Shown one piece after another: positions 42,251 through 51,266 of a stretch of 64,000 nt of DNA. A program made the position numbers and the translations under genes. The notes beneath the pieces were generated by a model, which saw nothing but the letters and a program-made list of their open reading frames with translations, searched no databases and was not told where the DNA came from. Where the stretch lies: positions 62,001 through 126,000 of the forward strand of contig NZ_JAOALK010000012.1 of NCBI RefSeq assembly GCF_025154055.1. The letters are read 5' to 3'. Numbering within the stretch: position 1 is the first letter of the stretch; each line of letters opens with the position of its first letter. Origin of the DNA: Aquibacillus koreensis (GTDB taxonomy: Bacteria; Bacillota; Bacilli; Bacillales; Amphibacillaceae).

Positions 42251-42647
42251 TTTTTTTTAACATAGTGAAAGATTATCACATTCCTTGTTTTGAAGCAATT
42301 ATAAAAAAAGTAACTTCCATATTTAGCTGAAATAAAAAAGGATATCTTGAAAATTAAGTAGTTCAGATACTGTGGAGAAAAACTAAATTAACAAGTCAAA
42401 TAACATACTAAAACGTACGATGTTTAGCACTATAAATAACAGTATAAATTCTCACCTTATCTAGTTTTTCAGCCATGCGGCATATCAGTTAGCATACCTT
42501 TTCCGATGGAATGGCTTTAGCCTTCCTTCTGCCGAAGCTACCTGTGGTTCGAGCCCCATGATCTGTCAATCATGACGCAAGCAGGAGTATTGATGGGATT
42601 GTTTCAGAAAACATGGTTCCATCATTCCAATCCTCCGTTATAAAGTT

Positions 42648-42677
42648 GAAGTTTATCTAGTAAACTTCCTGTTTTTT
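42648..42677 (+). terminator. Terminator-like hairpin of unknown transcript
   Basis: GAAGTTTA/TAAACTTC with a short loop and GTTTTTTC after it, on the plus strand. No intact plus-strand gene precedes it; the 42260-42645 gap holds scattered short coding-like pieces and a structured GC-richer block (42470-42600) that I cannot name. Confidence 0.5.
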
Positions 42678-42726
42678 CATGCTGCAAAAGCGCTTATAAC
42701 AGAACTTGTCGCGCGCTCCCTTTAGT

Positions 42727-43004
42727 TTAATCGTCTTTATCACTATAAAACTCATGATATCTTTTTACATATTCTTTACCGTCATCTGCTATCACTCGTA
42801 ATAAAATTGCAATTATTAGGGAGATGACACAAAACATAAAAAATAAAATAGTAAATATAGTTCCTCTCAAATCATTGGTATAATTGAATTTAATAATGTC
42901 AAAAAAATTACTGGTAGAAAATAAGATGATGGTAAGAACCAGAAACAAAACAAAAAAACAAGTAAAATATTGGATGCTTTTTTCACTTTTTCATAATATG
43001 GCAT
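42727..43004 (-). pseudogene. Small two-span membrane protein with a homopolymer frameshift
   Basis: A good ribosome site (GGAGGGG) and ATG at 43004 start MPYYEKVKKASNILLVF, but the frame must shift by one base in a T7 run (42951-42957 on the opposite strand) to join the downstream frame VLFLVLTIILFSTSN... that ends at 42727. With one extra T the whole is a 92-residue protein with two membrane spans and a charged tail. Either a pseudogene, phase variation or an assembly error. The downstream frame alone could begin at TTG 42948, without a site. Confidence 0.65.
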
Positions 43005-43204
43005 AGTATATACCCCTCCCTTTAACTCTATAACTTTCTTAAAGTCTTCTGCCGCTTTACTTTAAGATCATTATTCACACTTGTATTTTAACATAAAATT
43101 CCAATAATTCTTGATATGTTTCAAAAGAAAAGGATCGCCATTAAGATATGACGATCCTCTTGTTGTACTAAAATACCCGTTAACACAATAAGGCTCTTCA
43201 ATGC

Positions 43205-43492
43205 TTACTCAAGAATAAAGACTCCAGCCACAATTGCCATCCAGAGTTTCTCTGGAAATATACTATCAAATACATTGATTTTATACCTTTTAAAATTCAT
43301 TAATCTTCCTATAAATGATGATATCAATTTCCCCTGAATAACAACTTTGTGTTCAGAATCCACAACTGCAAAAGACTTGTCTGCAATTTTAAATTGAACA
43401 TTAAATTCTTCATTTTTAATTCTGATATAATATTCCTTGAAAATGGTACTTTTTTTGAAAACAGTGCCACCACCCGTAAATTGTCGAATCAA
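43205..43492 (-). CDS. Hypothetical protein, probably a C-terminal fragment fused to repeat sequence
   Basis: A 95-residue frame. The part from residue 18 on (YYIRIKNEEFNVQFKIADKS..., FDSIFPEKLWMAIVAGVFILE) looks like the second half of a beta-rich LURP/tubby-like domain. The first 12 residues (MIRQFTGGGTVF) are encoded inside the palindromic repeat at 43460-43525, so the real N-terminus was probably lost when the repeat arrived. No good ribosome site. May not be expressed. Confidence 0.45.
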   Translation of the reverse strand: MIRQFTGGGTVFKKSTIFKEYYIRIKNEEFNVQFKIADKSFAVVDSEHKVVIQGKLISSFIGRLMNFKRYKINVFDSIFPEKLWMAIVAGVFILE

Positions 43493-43525
43493 GTATTTTT
43501 TTTAATAGTCACACAGGCACTATCA
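43460..43525. repeat. Palindromic repeat of the AGTGCCTGTCACC family
   Basis: AACAGTGCCACCACCCGTAAATTGTCGAAT ... CACACAGGCACTATC: outer words as in the other copies, centre degenerate with a T8 run. Confidence 0.75.
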
Positions 43526-43587
43526 AAAAAGTACGTATATCAGTAGTTATTCCATGCACGACTTATTGTCATTTGGAAGTGCCTTGA

Positions 43588-44109
43588 TTATGTTACATCC
43601 TTTTTGAACAACATTAATACTCGATATCCATCGCTCGGAGTACCTTTATATGCGCCAAAAAAAATTGGATATTTCATTGGAATAATTGTAAGTGTGAATT
43701 GTGCTAGCGAGGCAAACATTAATGCACGAATTAAAAAATCTATTACATCTGGAAGTTCATTGTACGTAATTACAAAATAACATCCTACAACTAGGAAAAA
43801 CGAAAACATAGGACCTAATATCAGTATCCAGAAATTACGTGCTTTAGCATTACTCTCTTTCGATATATTAAAATTAACAACCCCCGTAAACCCACTGAAA
43901 GGTTGGACTTTTATCGTTAATCTTCCAAATCGTACGCCTGATCCCTTGAATCTAGTTCCTAGACGAATTTCTACTTTTTCTTTTGATAATATTAATGCTG
44001 GTAATGCGTGACCAAGTTCATGAATAAATGTTGATATCGGAAATACCAAAGCGAAGTACACTAAGAAAATGATTAAGAACTTTACATATTCATCCAAGAT
44101 ATTCCACAT
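43588..44109 (-). CDS. M50-like site-2 protease family membrane protein
   Basis: A 173-residue membrane protein with about four spans. The zinc motif HELGHALPAL is at residues 30-34 inside the first span, and a second conserved spot ILGPMFSFFLV lies near 95; the distal SDGYRVLMLF near 160 takes the place of the third family motif with its Asp. This is the size of minimal M50 members. It would cleave or bind proteins within the membrane; the target is unknown. Neighbouring palindromic repeats lie on both sides. Confidence 0.8.
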   Translation of the reverse strand: MWNILDEYVKFLIIFLVYFALVFPISTFIHELGHALPALILSKEKVEIRLGTRFKGSGVRFGRLTIKVQPFSGFTGVVNFNISKESNAKARNFWILILGPMFSFFLVVGCYFVITYNELPDVIDFLIRALMFASLAQFTLTIIPMKYPIFFGAYKGTPSDGYRVLMLFKKDVT

Positions 44110-44121
44110 CCCAATTTTATT

Positions 44122-44214
44122 AAAATAGTGCCTGTAAGATCTGCAAAAGACATTTCAATCAAAAAGAAGTGTTTTGCGTATTATACAGTTCACAGGTGGG
44201 GACAGGTACTTCAA
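44122..44214. repeat. Degenerate member of the palindromic repeat family
   Basis: Left word AATAGTGCCTGTAAG and right word CACAGGTGGGGACAGGTACTT frame an unmatched centre (AAAGACATTTCAATC...). Confidence 0.5.
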
Positions 44215-44246
44215 TTAGTTCATTCCTTACCATAAATAAAAACTAT

Positions 44247-44795
44247 CTACCTTTGTTCAGTTAAATACTCCCCCATACAAATTCTAAAATCCTTAAAAAT
44301 ATCCTCGGCATGATTAAATAGACTTGCTGAACCCGTTCTTTTGGTCTGGTTTCGTGTCGCCATCTTTCTCGATGCAATTCTTTCCTCACCATGTTGAAAA
44401 ATTAGGTTTGGATGATCAATCAACCATAATCCGTCTGGTTTAAAGTTGCGATCTAGTGATAGTAAGTACAGATGTTGCCACCCAGGATGAATCGGTGAGA
44501 TCATTCGAGTCTTTGAAAAAGCTGAGACAGTTTTTACTTGGATATCTACTTTTCCCCCATCGAGGTACCCTCTAATATCCCATCCTTTATTACTAGTACT
44601 ACCATATTCTAAATTGGTGTACCCTAGCTGTTCTAAATATTTGTATATGTATACCTCACCGATTAGTCCTGTCTTTTGATCTCCATGTCTTGGGATAAAA
44701 TCTAATTCTGCTTGCATTTCTTCTAAGTTTGCGTAAGCATCTGCATAGGCTGTAACGCTATCTATAAAACCCTTAAACTCATTACCTACAGTCAA
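44247..44795 (-). CDS. DUF4365-like, PD-(D/E)XK nuclease-like protein
   Basis: A 182-residue protein. The core reads GLIGEVYIYKYLEQLGYTNLEYGSTSNKGWDIRGYL then VDIQVKTVSAF: a Glu in helix 1, an Asp in 'GWDI' and a Q-x-K, the layout of the restriction-like nuclease fold (DUF4365 type). TTG start with GGGGGC eight bases upstream. It is the last gene of a tight three-gene operon whose other two members I cannot name. A nuclease at the end of an unknown operon in a defence island suggests the effector. Confidence 0.75.
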   Translation of the reverse strand: MTVGNEFKGFIDSVTAYADAYANLEEMQAELDFIPRHGDQKTGLIGEVYIYKYLEQLGYTNLEYGSTSNKGWDIRGYLDGGKVDIQVKTVSAFSKTRMISPIHPGWQHLYLLSLDRNFKPDGLWLIDHPNLIFQHGEERIASRKMATRNQTKRTGSASLFNHAEDIFKDFRICMGEYLTEQR

Positions 44796-44807
44796 TTGTA
44801 TTGCCCC

Positions 44808-45224
44808 CTACTCTACAACTAGATCAATCCTTGAATATGTTGTTCTATACCATTCTAGTAACTCCCTATAAGAAACTTCTTTATTAGCCGTTTCTATAAT
44901 AATGGTATCTAAAGAAAACAAACGATCCGGGTACTCTTTGTCTCCTAGATACTCTCCTTGCCTCGTTAACCTTCGCTTAGGCCCTGATGCTCTGAGGTAA
45001 TTATAGTTATTGTTTGGATGATCGCCATTACACCACTGACTAATCCTTGCGTTATGTACGGTTTTGGTACAAATCTTTTGGGCTAGGTCTTGAATTGCTG
45101 TCTGAGAAAAATAAATTTCATTACTCTTTTCGATTTCAATTTCATTGTAAGTTAAGAGTAGTGTGGAGAGCCAAACTGCTCCAAACACATTGTCCGTCTT
45201 CTTTGTGTTGATATCAACGATCAT
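44808..45224 (-). CDS. Unknown protein, middle gene of the three-gene nuclease operon
   Basis: A 138-residue protein starting MIVDINTKKTDNVFGAVWLSTL. Residues 35-75 (SQTAIQDLAQKICTKTVHNARISQWCNGDHPNN) look like a DNA-binding winged helix; the tail is beta-rich. No known family. It begins six bases after the upstream gene ends and is followed by the nuclease-like gene after 12 bases. Likely a sensor or DNA-binding component (inference). Confidence 0.65.
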   Translation of the reverse strand: MIVDINTKKTDNVFGAVWLSTLLLTYNEIEIEKSNEIYFSQTAIQDLAQKICTKTVHNARISQWCNGDHPNNNYNYLRASGPKRRLTRQGEYLGDKEYPDRLFSLDTIIIETANKEVSYRELLEWYRTTYSRIDLVVE

Positions 45225-45229
45225 AGAGC

Positions 45230-45559
45230 TTATTCTCCTATTCTATTAACCCATTTAATAAATCTAGTTTTATTTCTATCATACCAATCATTGCACATGA
45301 AATACTTGTCTCCATTTATCGTTATTGGCTTTGCCCAATAGCGAGCATAACCATTTATTAATCGTTGGTCGGTTAGATTTTTGCTTGCGTTTAGTTTTTT
45401 TAAGAATGCATAATTGATGTCGAAAACCTCTTTGGAGTGTCTTTCGTCGCACAAAGTTGAAACGATGTCTGGAGGTAATTGGTTGGAAAAAGCTAATTTT
45501 TTCATGGAGTTTCTTACTAATTCTCCTACTTTTAATTCTGCCATATCTCTAGTGATCAT
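45230..45559 (-). CDS. Unknown protein, first gene of the three-gene nuclease operon
   Basis: A 109-residue helical basic protein (MITRDMAELKVGELVRNSMKKLAFSNQ ... YFMCNDWYDRNKTRFIKWV). The compact 'YARYWAKPITINGDKYFMCNDWYDRNKTRF' block resembles the C-terminal ends seen in restriction-related proteins from memory, but I cannot assign it. GGAAG lies about eight bases before the ATG. It leads the operon. Confidence 0.65.
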   Translation of the reverse strand: MITRDMAELKVGELVRNSMKKLAFSNQLPPDIVSTLCDERHSKEVFDINYAFLKKLNASKNLTDQRLINGYARYWAKPITINGDKYFMCNDWYDRNKTRFIKWVNRIGE

Positions 45560-45671
45560 GGTACACTTCCTTTCGCAGTATCTATTTGTTATATTTTAAC
45601 ATATTAGAAAAATAAAATACTGGTATTTTTCTAGTCATGCTGACATTCCTATCGTGGAAAAAAAAAGAAAA

Positions 45672-45697
45672 GTAGCCTCCCCCTTAAGGAAGACTAC
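45672..45697 (-). terminator. Terminator overlapping the stop of the DUF3427 helicase
   Basis: Stem GTAG..CTTCC/GG.AG..CTAC including the TAG stop, followed on the minus strand by TTTTCTTTTTTTT. Confidence 0.8.
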
Positions 45698-48600
45698 AAA
45701 ACAATACTCTTATTCGCCTTAGGTAATAACGCTGGTGGCATTTCTTCGCGTAACTCCCACTCAAAGCTAATTGGCTTTTCCCCATAATGTTCTATATAAT
45801 CGCAAGTACCTAAGAAAGTGAACGGCGCTGTATATCCATTTTCCTTTTTAGATTCTCTTACGAATAAAGCAATGTTGTGGCCATTCTCCCTATGGTGAAT
45901 ATACCTTTGTGCAGTCGGACTTGTTTCGGATAACGTACTCTGTGACTGCCAGTGGAAACGTGTTTCGTTTATAGCATAATCATCATATAGAGTGGATGAT
46001 GAAAAATCTTTCTCTGACTTGTTTAGCGTAATAAAGAAAATATCCAAGTTCTTCTCTTGAAAATGTTTAACACCTTCTCTAAATTCTGGTGAACTCTCTT
46101 CGTTAAAGTAATCTAATGCAGCCATAATTTGGTCTCGATTATACGTAGCATGAACAGTTAATGGTGTAGTAAAACCAAGGTCATGACTTAGTTCTAGCGT
46201 TTTGATCGAATTCAGCTGGTATTCTAGAAGATCTAGAATCTCCGTCCTCATTTGATCATTCTCTAGTACCCTTGCTAACCCTTCCTCAACAGATGAAACG
46301 CCTTCTTTCAAAGGCTCCTTTTGGTAAAAGGTATAGTAAAGCATATTTCTCAATAAACGCTCTTCTTCATTCGCAACGGTTTTATTACCTCTCACATATC
46401 CAATAAAGTATTCGAGTAACTTCTTTGAATTCAGGTGAAATAACCGCGGGAGTCTTTTGGTAATCGTCTTTTCATCTGGACAGTCAAAATCATCAGCAAG
46501 TCCCACATCTACCAACATTCGTTGAAAGGAGCGATCCCCACTCTTCCCGTAAAAGTCATATACCGATAAATGATAATGGGTTAAAAAGTTACTAAATGTT
46601 AACGGCAAGCCAGTATCCTGTTCAAAGTATTTCATTTTAGCTCTCAGGTTCGTAATTGAGTTAGCAGCAGCTTTTATATTTCGCAGAATATATTCTTTTG
46701 CTTGCTTCTCTAATTGAATAAAACTACCCTTTGGCAAGTTGGAGAATCCTTCTTCAATATAATGCCTTACAGAGTGCTTTGTTTTCCCAATAAGTGCACG
46801 GAACTTTTCTTCAAAGCTATAGTTCTTATGAGCCTGTCCAACAAAATCTAGGACGGTTAAACATTCTTTCCCCTCTACTAATCTTAACCCACGCCCTAAT
46901 TGCTGCAAAAACACAGTTAAACTTTCTGTTGGCCGTAAAAACAAAATCGTATTTACATCAGGGATATCTACCCCTTCATTATATAGATCCGCAACAAAAA
47001 TAAACGTAATTGCACCATTCGTTAACTGCTGTTTAGCAGATTGCCTCAGGTCCTTCTCGGAGTCCCCATGTAAGGCAATCGATGGAATGCCACGTTGATT
47101 AAAGTAGTTCGCCATGTATTTCGCATGCTCCACACCAGCACAAAATCCTAATCCTTTGACATCTTCCATATCTGTAACATAGCGATACAAGCTATTGACA
47201 ATCTGATTGCTTCTAATTTTATCGTTTGTATAAACATTTTCTAGCTCTCTTAAATCATAGCCCTTCCCTCGCCATTTTAGCTGCGATAAATCAACAGTAT
47301 CACTTACGCAAAAGTACTGAAATGGACTTAAAAGTTTTCTATTGATCGCTTCTGTTAACCTCATCTCGGTTGCAATTTGCCCATCAAAATAAGAAAGTAC
47401 ATCTTGCCCATCCATCCGCTCTGGCGTAGCAGTTAAACCTAATAACACTTTCGGATCAAAGTGGCTTAACAGCTTTTGATAGGAATCCGCTGCAGCATGG
47501 TGAAATTCATCCACAATAATAAAGTCATAAAAGTCAGGAGTTAACTTCTCATATAACTTCATGCTATTAAAACTTTGAATACTAACAAATAAATGATCTA
47601 ACGCATCAGGTTTATTTCCACCAACTAACATATCTCCGAAGTTAAAATCCTTAAGAATGGCACGAAACATATCCCTGCTTTGCTTGAGGATCTCTTCTCT
47701 GTGTGCAACAAATAGAAGTCTTGCCCTTTTTCCATTCAACTTAAGAAATCTTCGATAATCAAAAGCTGAAATAACTGTCTTCCCGACACCTGTTGCAGCA
47801 ACAAGTAAATTCTTATACCGACCAAAAATTTCTCTTTCAGCTTGTAAATTCTCTAGCATTTCTTTTTGGTAATAATAAGGTTGTATATCAAAACTAAAGT
47901 GAAAATCATTTTGTTGGTTTTCTTTTTTCTTTAAAGCTTGTTGCAGTTGTTCTTTATCCGCTTCTAGTTCGTGATCGAACTGATGGAACTCTCCGTCATT
48001 CCAGTAACTTTCAAAGGTAGCATCAAACTTCTTCACAATATCAAAGGAGTCTTTTTCAGTGACTTTCAAATTCCACTCCAAACCAGAAGTTAGAGCCGGA
48101 TTCGATAAATTAGAAGATCCTATGTATGCAGTAGTAAACCCCGTGTCTCGCTTGAACATATAGGCTTTAGCATGTAGCCGTGTTCTGTCTACATCATAGG
48201 AGATTTTTATTTCTGTATTTGGTAATTTACTAAGTTCCATAATAGCTTTATAATCTGTCGCTTCCATATAAGAAGTAGTGATAATTCGCAACTTCCCACC
48301 ATTTTCAGTAAAAGTTTGAAGTTCATTAATAATGATGCGGATACCACTCCACTTAACAAAAGAAACAAGGAAGTCTATTTCGTTCGCAGATAAAATCTCT
48401 TTCTTCAGTTCACTTAACATATCTGGCTCCGCAGTCGATCCAGTAAATAGAGAACTTTCTGCAATGGATGTAACCGGCCTTACAACCTTTTCCCTTTTGA
48501 CACTACGTACACTATTGATTCTAGAGTAAATAGAAGTGAGCACTTCCCCTTCTTCTTCTATCTGTAATCTACTAAACTCTTCATCATCTAATCGTTTACT

Positions 48601-48849
48601 TAAGGTGTCGATGATACTGTTGCATGTTTCAATCTGCTCAAGCAATGCCTTCTTATCATCCGTTTGATTATCTCTAACATAGTTCAGAGCTTTTCTTGTG
48701 ATCGTCGTTATGTATGAGGATAGCGCCTTTCTTGCTTCTTCCACGTCAAGCGCTTCCTTATTGATTTCATATTCTTCTTTTTCTAGTAGTTCAAGTTGAG
48801 ACTTTAGGTGTTTGGAGATTATTTCTTCGTAGATACCTTGGTTTGGCAT
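45694..48849 (-). CDS. PLD nuclease - SF2 helicase - DUF3427 protein
   Basis: A 1051-residue defence-type protein. Order: helical N-terminus; phospholipase-D-like nuclease domain near residues 130-290 with one HxK motif (HAKAYMFKR...AYIGSSNLS); SF2 helicase near 345-740 with Walker A AATGVGKT, DEFHHAAADSY (DEAH-like) and motif VI QQLGRGLRL; C-terminal DUF3427 (last 200 residues, HWQSQSTLSETSPTAQRYI). A single HKD motif suggests dimeric cutting. Such proteins are common in defence islands and are thought to unwind and degrade foreign DNA. The ATG at 48849 has GAGGTGATCTCC upstream. It is monocistronic with its own terminator. Confidence 0.9.
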   Translation of the reverse strand: MPNQGIYEEIISKHLKSQLELLEKEEYEINKEALDVEEARKALSSYITTITRKALNYVRDNQTDDKKALLEQIETCNSIIDTLSKRLDDEEFSRLQIEEEGEVLTSIYSRINSVRSVKREKVVRPVTSIAESSLFTGSTAEPDMLSELKKEILSANEIDFLVSFVKWSGIRIIINELQTFTENGGKLRIITTSYMEATDYKAIMELSKLPNTEIKISYDVDRTRLHAKAYMFKRDTGFTTAYIGSSNLSNPALTSGLEWNLKVTEKDSFDIVKKFDATFESYWNDGEFHQFDHELEADKEQLQQALKKKENQQNDFHFSFDIQPYYYQKEMLENLQAEREIFGRYKNLLVAATGVGKTVISAFDYRRFLKLNGKRARLLFVAHREEILKQSRDMFRAILKDFNFGDMLVGGNKPDALDHLFVSIQSFNSMKLYEKLTPDFYDFIIVDEFHHAAADSYQKLLSHFDPKVLLGLTATPERMDGQDVLSYFDGQIATEMRLTEAINRKLLSPFQYFCVSDTVDLSQLKWRGKGYDLRELENVYTNDKIRSNQIVNSLYRYVTDMEDVKGLGFCAGVEHAKYMANYFNQRGIPSIALHGDSEKDLRQSAKQQLTNGAITFIFVADLYNEGVDIPDVNTILFLRPTESLTVFLQQLGRGLRLVEGKECLTVLDFVGQAHKNYSFEEKFRALIGKTKHSVRHYIEEGFSNLPKGSFIQLEKQAKEYILRNIKAAANSITNLRAKMKYFEQDTGLPLTFSNFLTHYHLSVYDFYGKSGDRSFQRMLVDVGLADDFDCPDEKTITKRLPRLFHLNSKKLLEYFIGYVRGNKTVANEEERLLRNMLYYTFYQKEPLKEGVSSVEEGLARVLENDQMRTEILDLLEYQLNSIKTLELSHDLGFTTPLTVHATYNRDQIMAALDYFNEESSPEFREGVKHFQEKNLDIFFITLNKSEKDFSSSTLYDDYAINETRFHWQSQSTLSETSPTAQRYIHHRENGHNIALFVRESKKENGYTAPFTFLGTCDYIEHYGEKPISFEWELREEMPPALLPKANKSIVL

Positions 48850-49047
48850 GGAGATCACCTCTTCATACACATTATACAATAATTGTAAAGTTAATAAAAA
48901 TTAGCAACAGATGCTGAAATTAGAACACTAATTAAATTTAAAGTCCATTAACCTAATCAACTCCTATTTAATTTCAACAAAATGATCTTACATGCACTTC
49001 ATTAACATCTAGCATATATGCTCACTGATCCTGGAGGTTTAACAGTA

Positions 49048-49215
49048 CTACCTATTCATCGCCAAATACTCATCCAACACCCGATTTATCGCCACTTGAT
49101 GTTCACGAGCCAACGCATCATTCCAATTCTCATTCTCATAAATCAAAGCCATCATCAACACATCTAATTTCTCTCGATTATTATTGATAAACCTTTGTGA
49201 TTTTTCATTAAAAGG
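49048..49215 (-). pseudogene. C-terminal remnant of an unidentified protein
   Basis: A minus frame ending TAG at 49048-49050 encodes NREKLDVLMMALIYENENWND... LDEYLAMNR, with no start; upstream it runs into a broken palindromic repeat (49252-49294). The helical composition looks real. Gap 48850-49402 otherwise holds nothing I can name. Confidence 0.45.
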
Positions 49216-49401
49216 TAGTGATCATCAGTGCACTTGATATCTATCATCATTTATCGAATTCAACATTTTACGAATAGTAACAGGAACTGCAATTAAAGAT
49301 CTCATAGATTTAATTAAAGGTGAGCAGTTTTGTTAATCAAAACTATCTCCTAGGTTTACTTGCTTTTTTCTATTCTAAACTTCTCATTTCCTTAGCGGTA
49401 C

Positions 49402-51147
49402 TTACTTTCTAAGTTCAGTTTTCAATTTCTGTATTAATAGTTTTTCACGTTCCTCCAGGAATACATCAAAGTTGCTAAAATCCAGGCTAACATTGGGAAC
49501 ATAATGTTTCTGCTTATAGTCCTTTAGTTCACCAGCAGGAATTTTTTCATTTAACCATTTATTGAAATCCATAGCTTTTTTCTCGATATTAGGGATCTCT
49601 TCGAGTAATTGTATATTTCCGATGTAATTGCAGTTTGCTTTAAAATCACTAATTTTTTCATCTGGTATGCCATATGTTTTTAACCTTTTGTCCGTAAATT
49701 TACTTTTCGGAAACATATGATCTAAGTGAAAATTATGTTTTAAATCTGCCCAAGGATATAAAATAGAAAGAATAACTAAGGTTTCTCCATGGTTATACTT
49801 GGAATATAGTAGATTTTCAATATCATCATCTGTAAACTGTAAAGCACGATTTGTCCCTTTAAACTTTGCAAAAATTGCGTCAATCGGGAAACCATTCGAT
49901 GATTGGCTTTTTATAATTTCCCTCATTGGTTTTAATGCTCCATCAGGGGCAAAACTGAAGACTCTTTTTAATAGTGCCGAGATAAACCATAATTTAATAT
50001 TCTTTCTATCTTCAATTTTAGACGTGGATGTTTCAAAGTTATTAGGTAATCCAATCGTTTTAAAATAGTAAGCTATCGGTATCATCAAGTTGTTAGAAGT
50101 CATATTTTCTCTGCTAAACCCAAAACTACTTATTAGGACAAGTGCATCACGAATTGCTTTTGTAATGTTATCCCACTCTTTCTCAATCAACAACATATTA
50201 GTTCGATTAAAATTATCTACCTTGAATGAAATATCCGACATATCACAAAGAACTAAACACGCTTTTAGCACAATATCTTTACTAATTTTAAAACCGCGTC
50301 CAATTTGGTTGATTTCATCAACAAATTCATTAATTTCTTCACGAGCGTCTCTTGTTTCCCACTGAGCCGTAGCAAATGATAGAAGTAAATCGGAGTAGCT
50401 GAGTGTAGTCCCACCACTGTTTACACGAATAAAAATATTTAAGACTTTATCAAGTTCTGTACTTTGTTCAAGATAGTAGCTAATGATTTTGTTTATATGA
50501 ATGACTGAGTGTAGCTTATAAAGTACTTTGTTTGCATACTTTGCTTTTTCTTTATCAGGATTAGAAGATAATCCAGCTTCAATCATATAATTCATAACAT
50601 CGTATTGTTCCTTTAAGTCCAACATTTTACCAACCGGAAACCAATGATGATCTGCATCACTTCTAGCAGCTTCTGCATCAGTCAAAAATTCAAATTCATA
50701 TTCATATGATATATTCTCTGGAGTACCTAATAGGTTGAGATATAATTTTTTCTTAGGATACGCTAATGGATTATCCCATTTTTTATAGGCAAGTTTAGTA
50801 GCATATGTACCTTTAAGTGCTAAGTACAAAGATGTCAGTCGTTGCTGACCGTCAAGAACAGCCATCACATCATCACTGCCATTTATATCTGCCTTCGGAT
50901 TATGCCGATTTTCCCTTTGATGAAAATCGCGAAGAAATTCATAAAATTTAAATTCGGAAGCTTTTTCTTTAGGAACTTTCCAAAAAAGAAATGAGCTGAT
51001 TGGGTAATCTCTCATTAAGCTATCAAATAGCATTGAAATCTGTTCAGAACTCCAAACAAACTCTCGTTGGATCGAAGGTAACAAATACTTCTTTGAATGA
51101 ATATCGTTTATTACTTCGCTTATAGTGAGTGGTGTTTGAAATGACAT
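49402..51147 (-). CDS. DUF262/DUF1524 nuclease (GmrSD-like type IV restriction family)
   Basis: A 581-residue protein. The DUF262 (ParB/Srx-like) domain holds LPSIQREFVWSSEQI and AVLDGQQRLTSLYLAL near residue 100, the nucleotide-binding motif; the C-terminal DUF1524 HNH-type nuclease has HNFHLDHMFPKSKF and NCNYIGNIQLL. GmrSD relatives cut DNA with modified bases using NTP. The ATG at 51147 has GGGGGAG upstream. It ends a minus-strand gene row that begins with a broken HIT gene, 119 bases after the preceding nuclease gene. Confidence 0.88.
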   Translation of the reverse strand: MSFQTPLTISEVINDIHSKKYLLPSIQREFVWSSEQISMLFDSLMRDYPISSFLFWKVPKEKASEFKFYEFLRDFHQRENRHNPKADINGSDDVMAVLDGQQRLTSLYLALKGTYATKLAYKKWDNPLAYPKKKLYLNLLGTPENISYEYEFEFLTDAEAARSDADHHWFPVGKMLDLKEQYDVMNYMIEAGLSSNPDKEKAKYANKVLYKLHSVIHINKIISYYLEQSTELDKVLNIFIRVNSGGTTLSYSDLLLSFATAQWETRDAREEINEFVDEINQIGRGFKISKDIVLKACLVLCDMSDISFKVDNFNRTNMLLIEKEWDNITKAIRDALVLISSFGFSRENMTSNNLMIPIAYYFKTIGLPNNFETSTSKIEDRKNIKLWFISALLKRVFSFAPDGALKPMREIIKSQSSNGFPIDAIFAKFKGTNRALQFTDDDIENLLYSKYNHGETLVILSILYPWADLKHNFHLDHMFPKSKFTDKRLKTYGIPDEKISDFKANCNYIGNIQLLEEIPNIEKKAMDFNKWLNEKIPAGELKDYKQKHYVPNVSLDFSNFDVFLEEREKLLIQKLKTELRK

Positions 51148-51266
51148 AGTTTCTCCCCCTATTATACAATTAAACAAATAATGTTTTTTACCAGCAGTGA
51201 TTTAGAAAACAAAAGATCATAATTTTATCTGATATGCATATGGATGTTGAAGAAAATACTCACAAT

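Noticed and set aside
42540..42560. GGTTCGAGCC word like the T arm of a tRNA
   Set aside because: Flanking bases do not form the T stem and no acceptor, D or anticodon stems are found around it.
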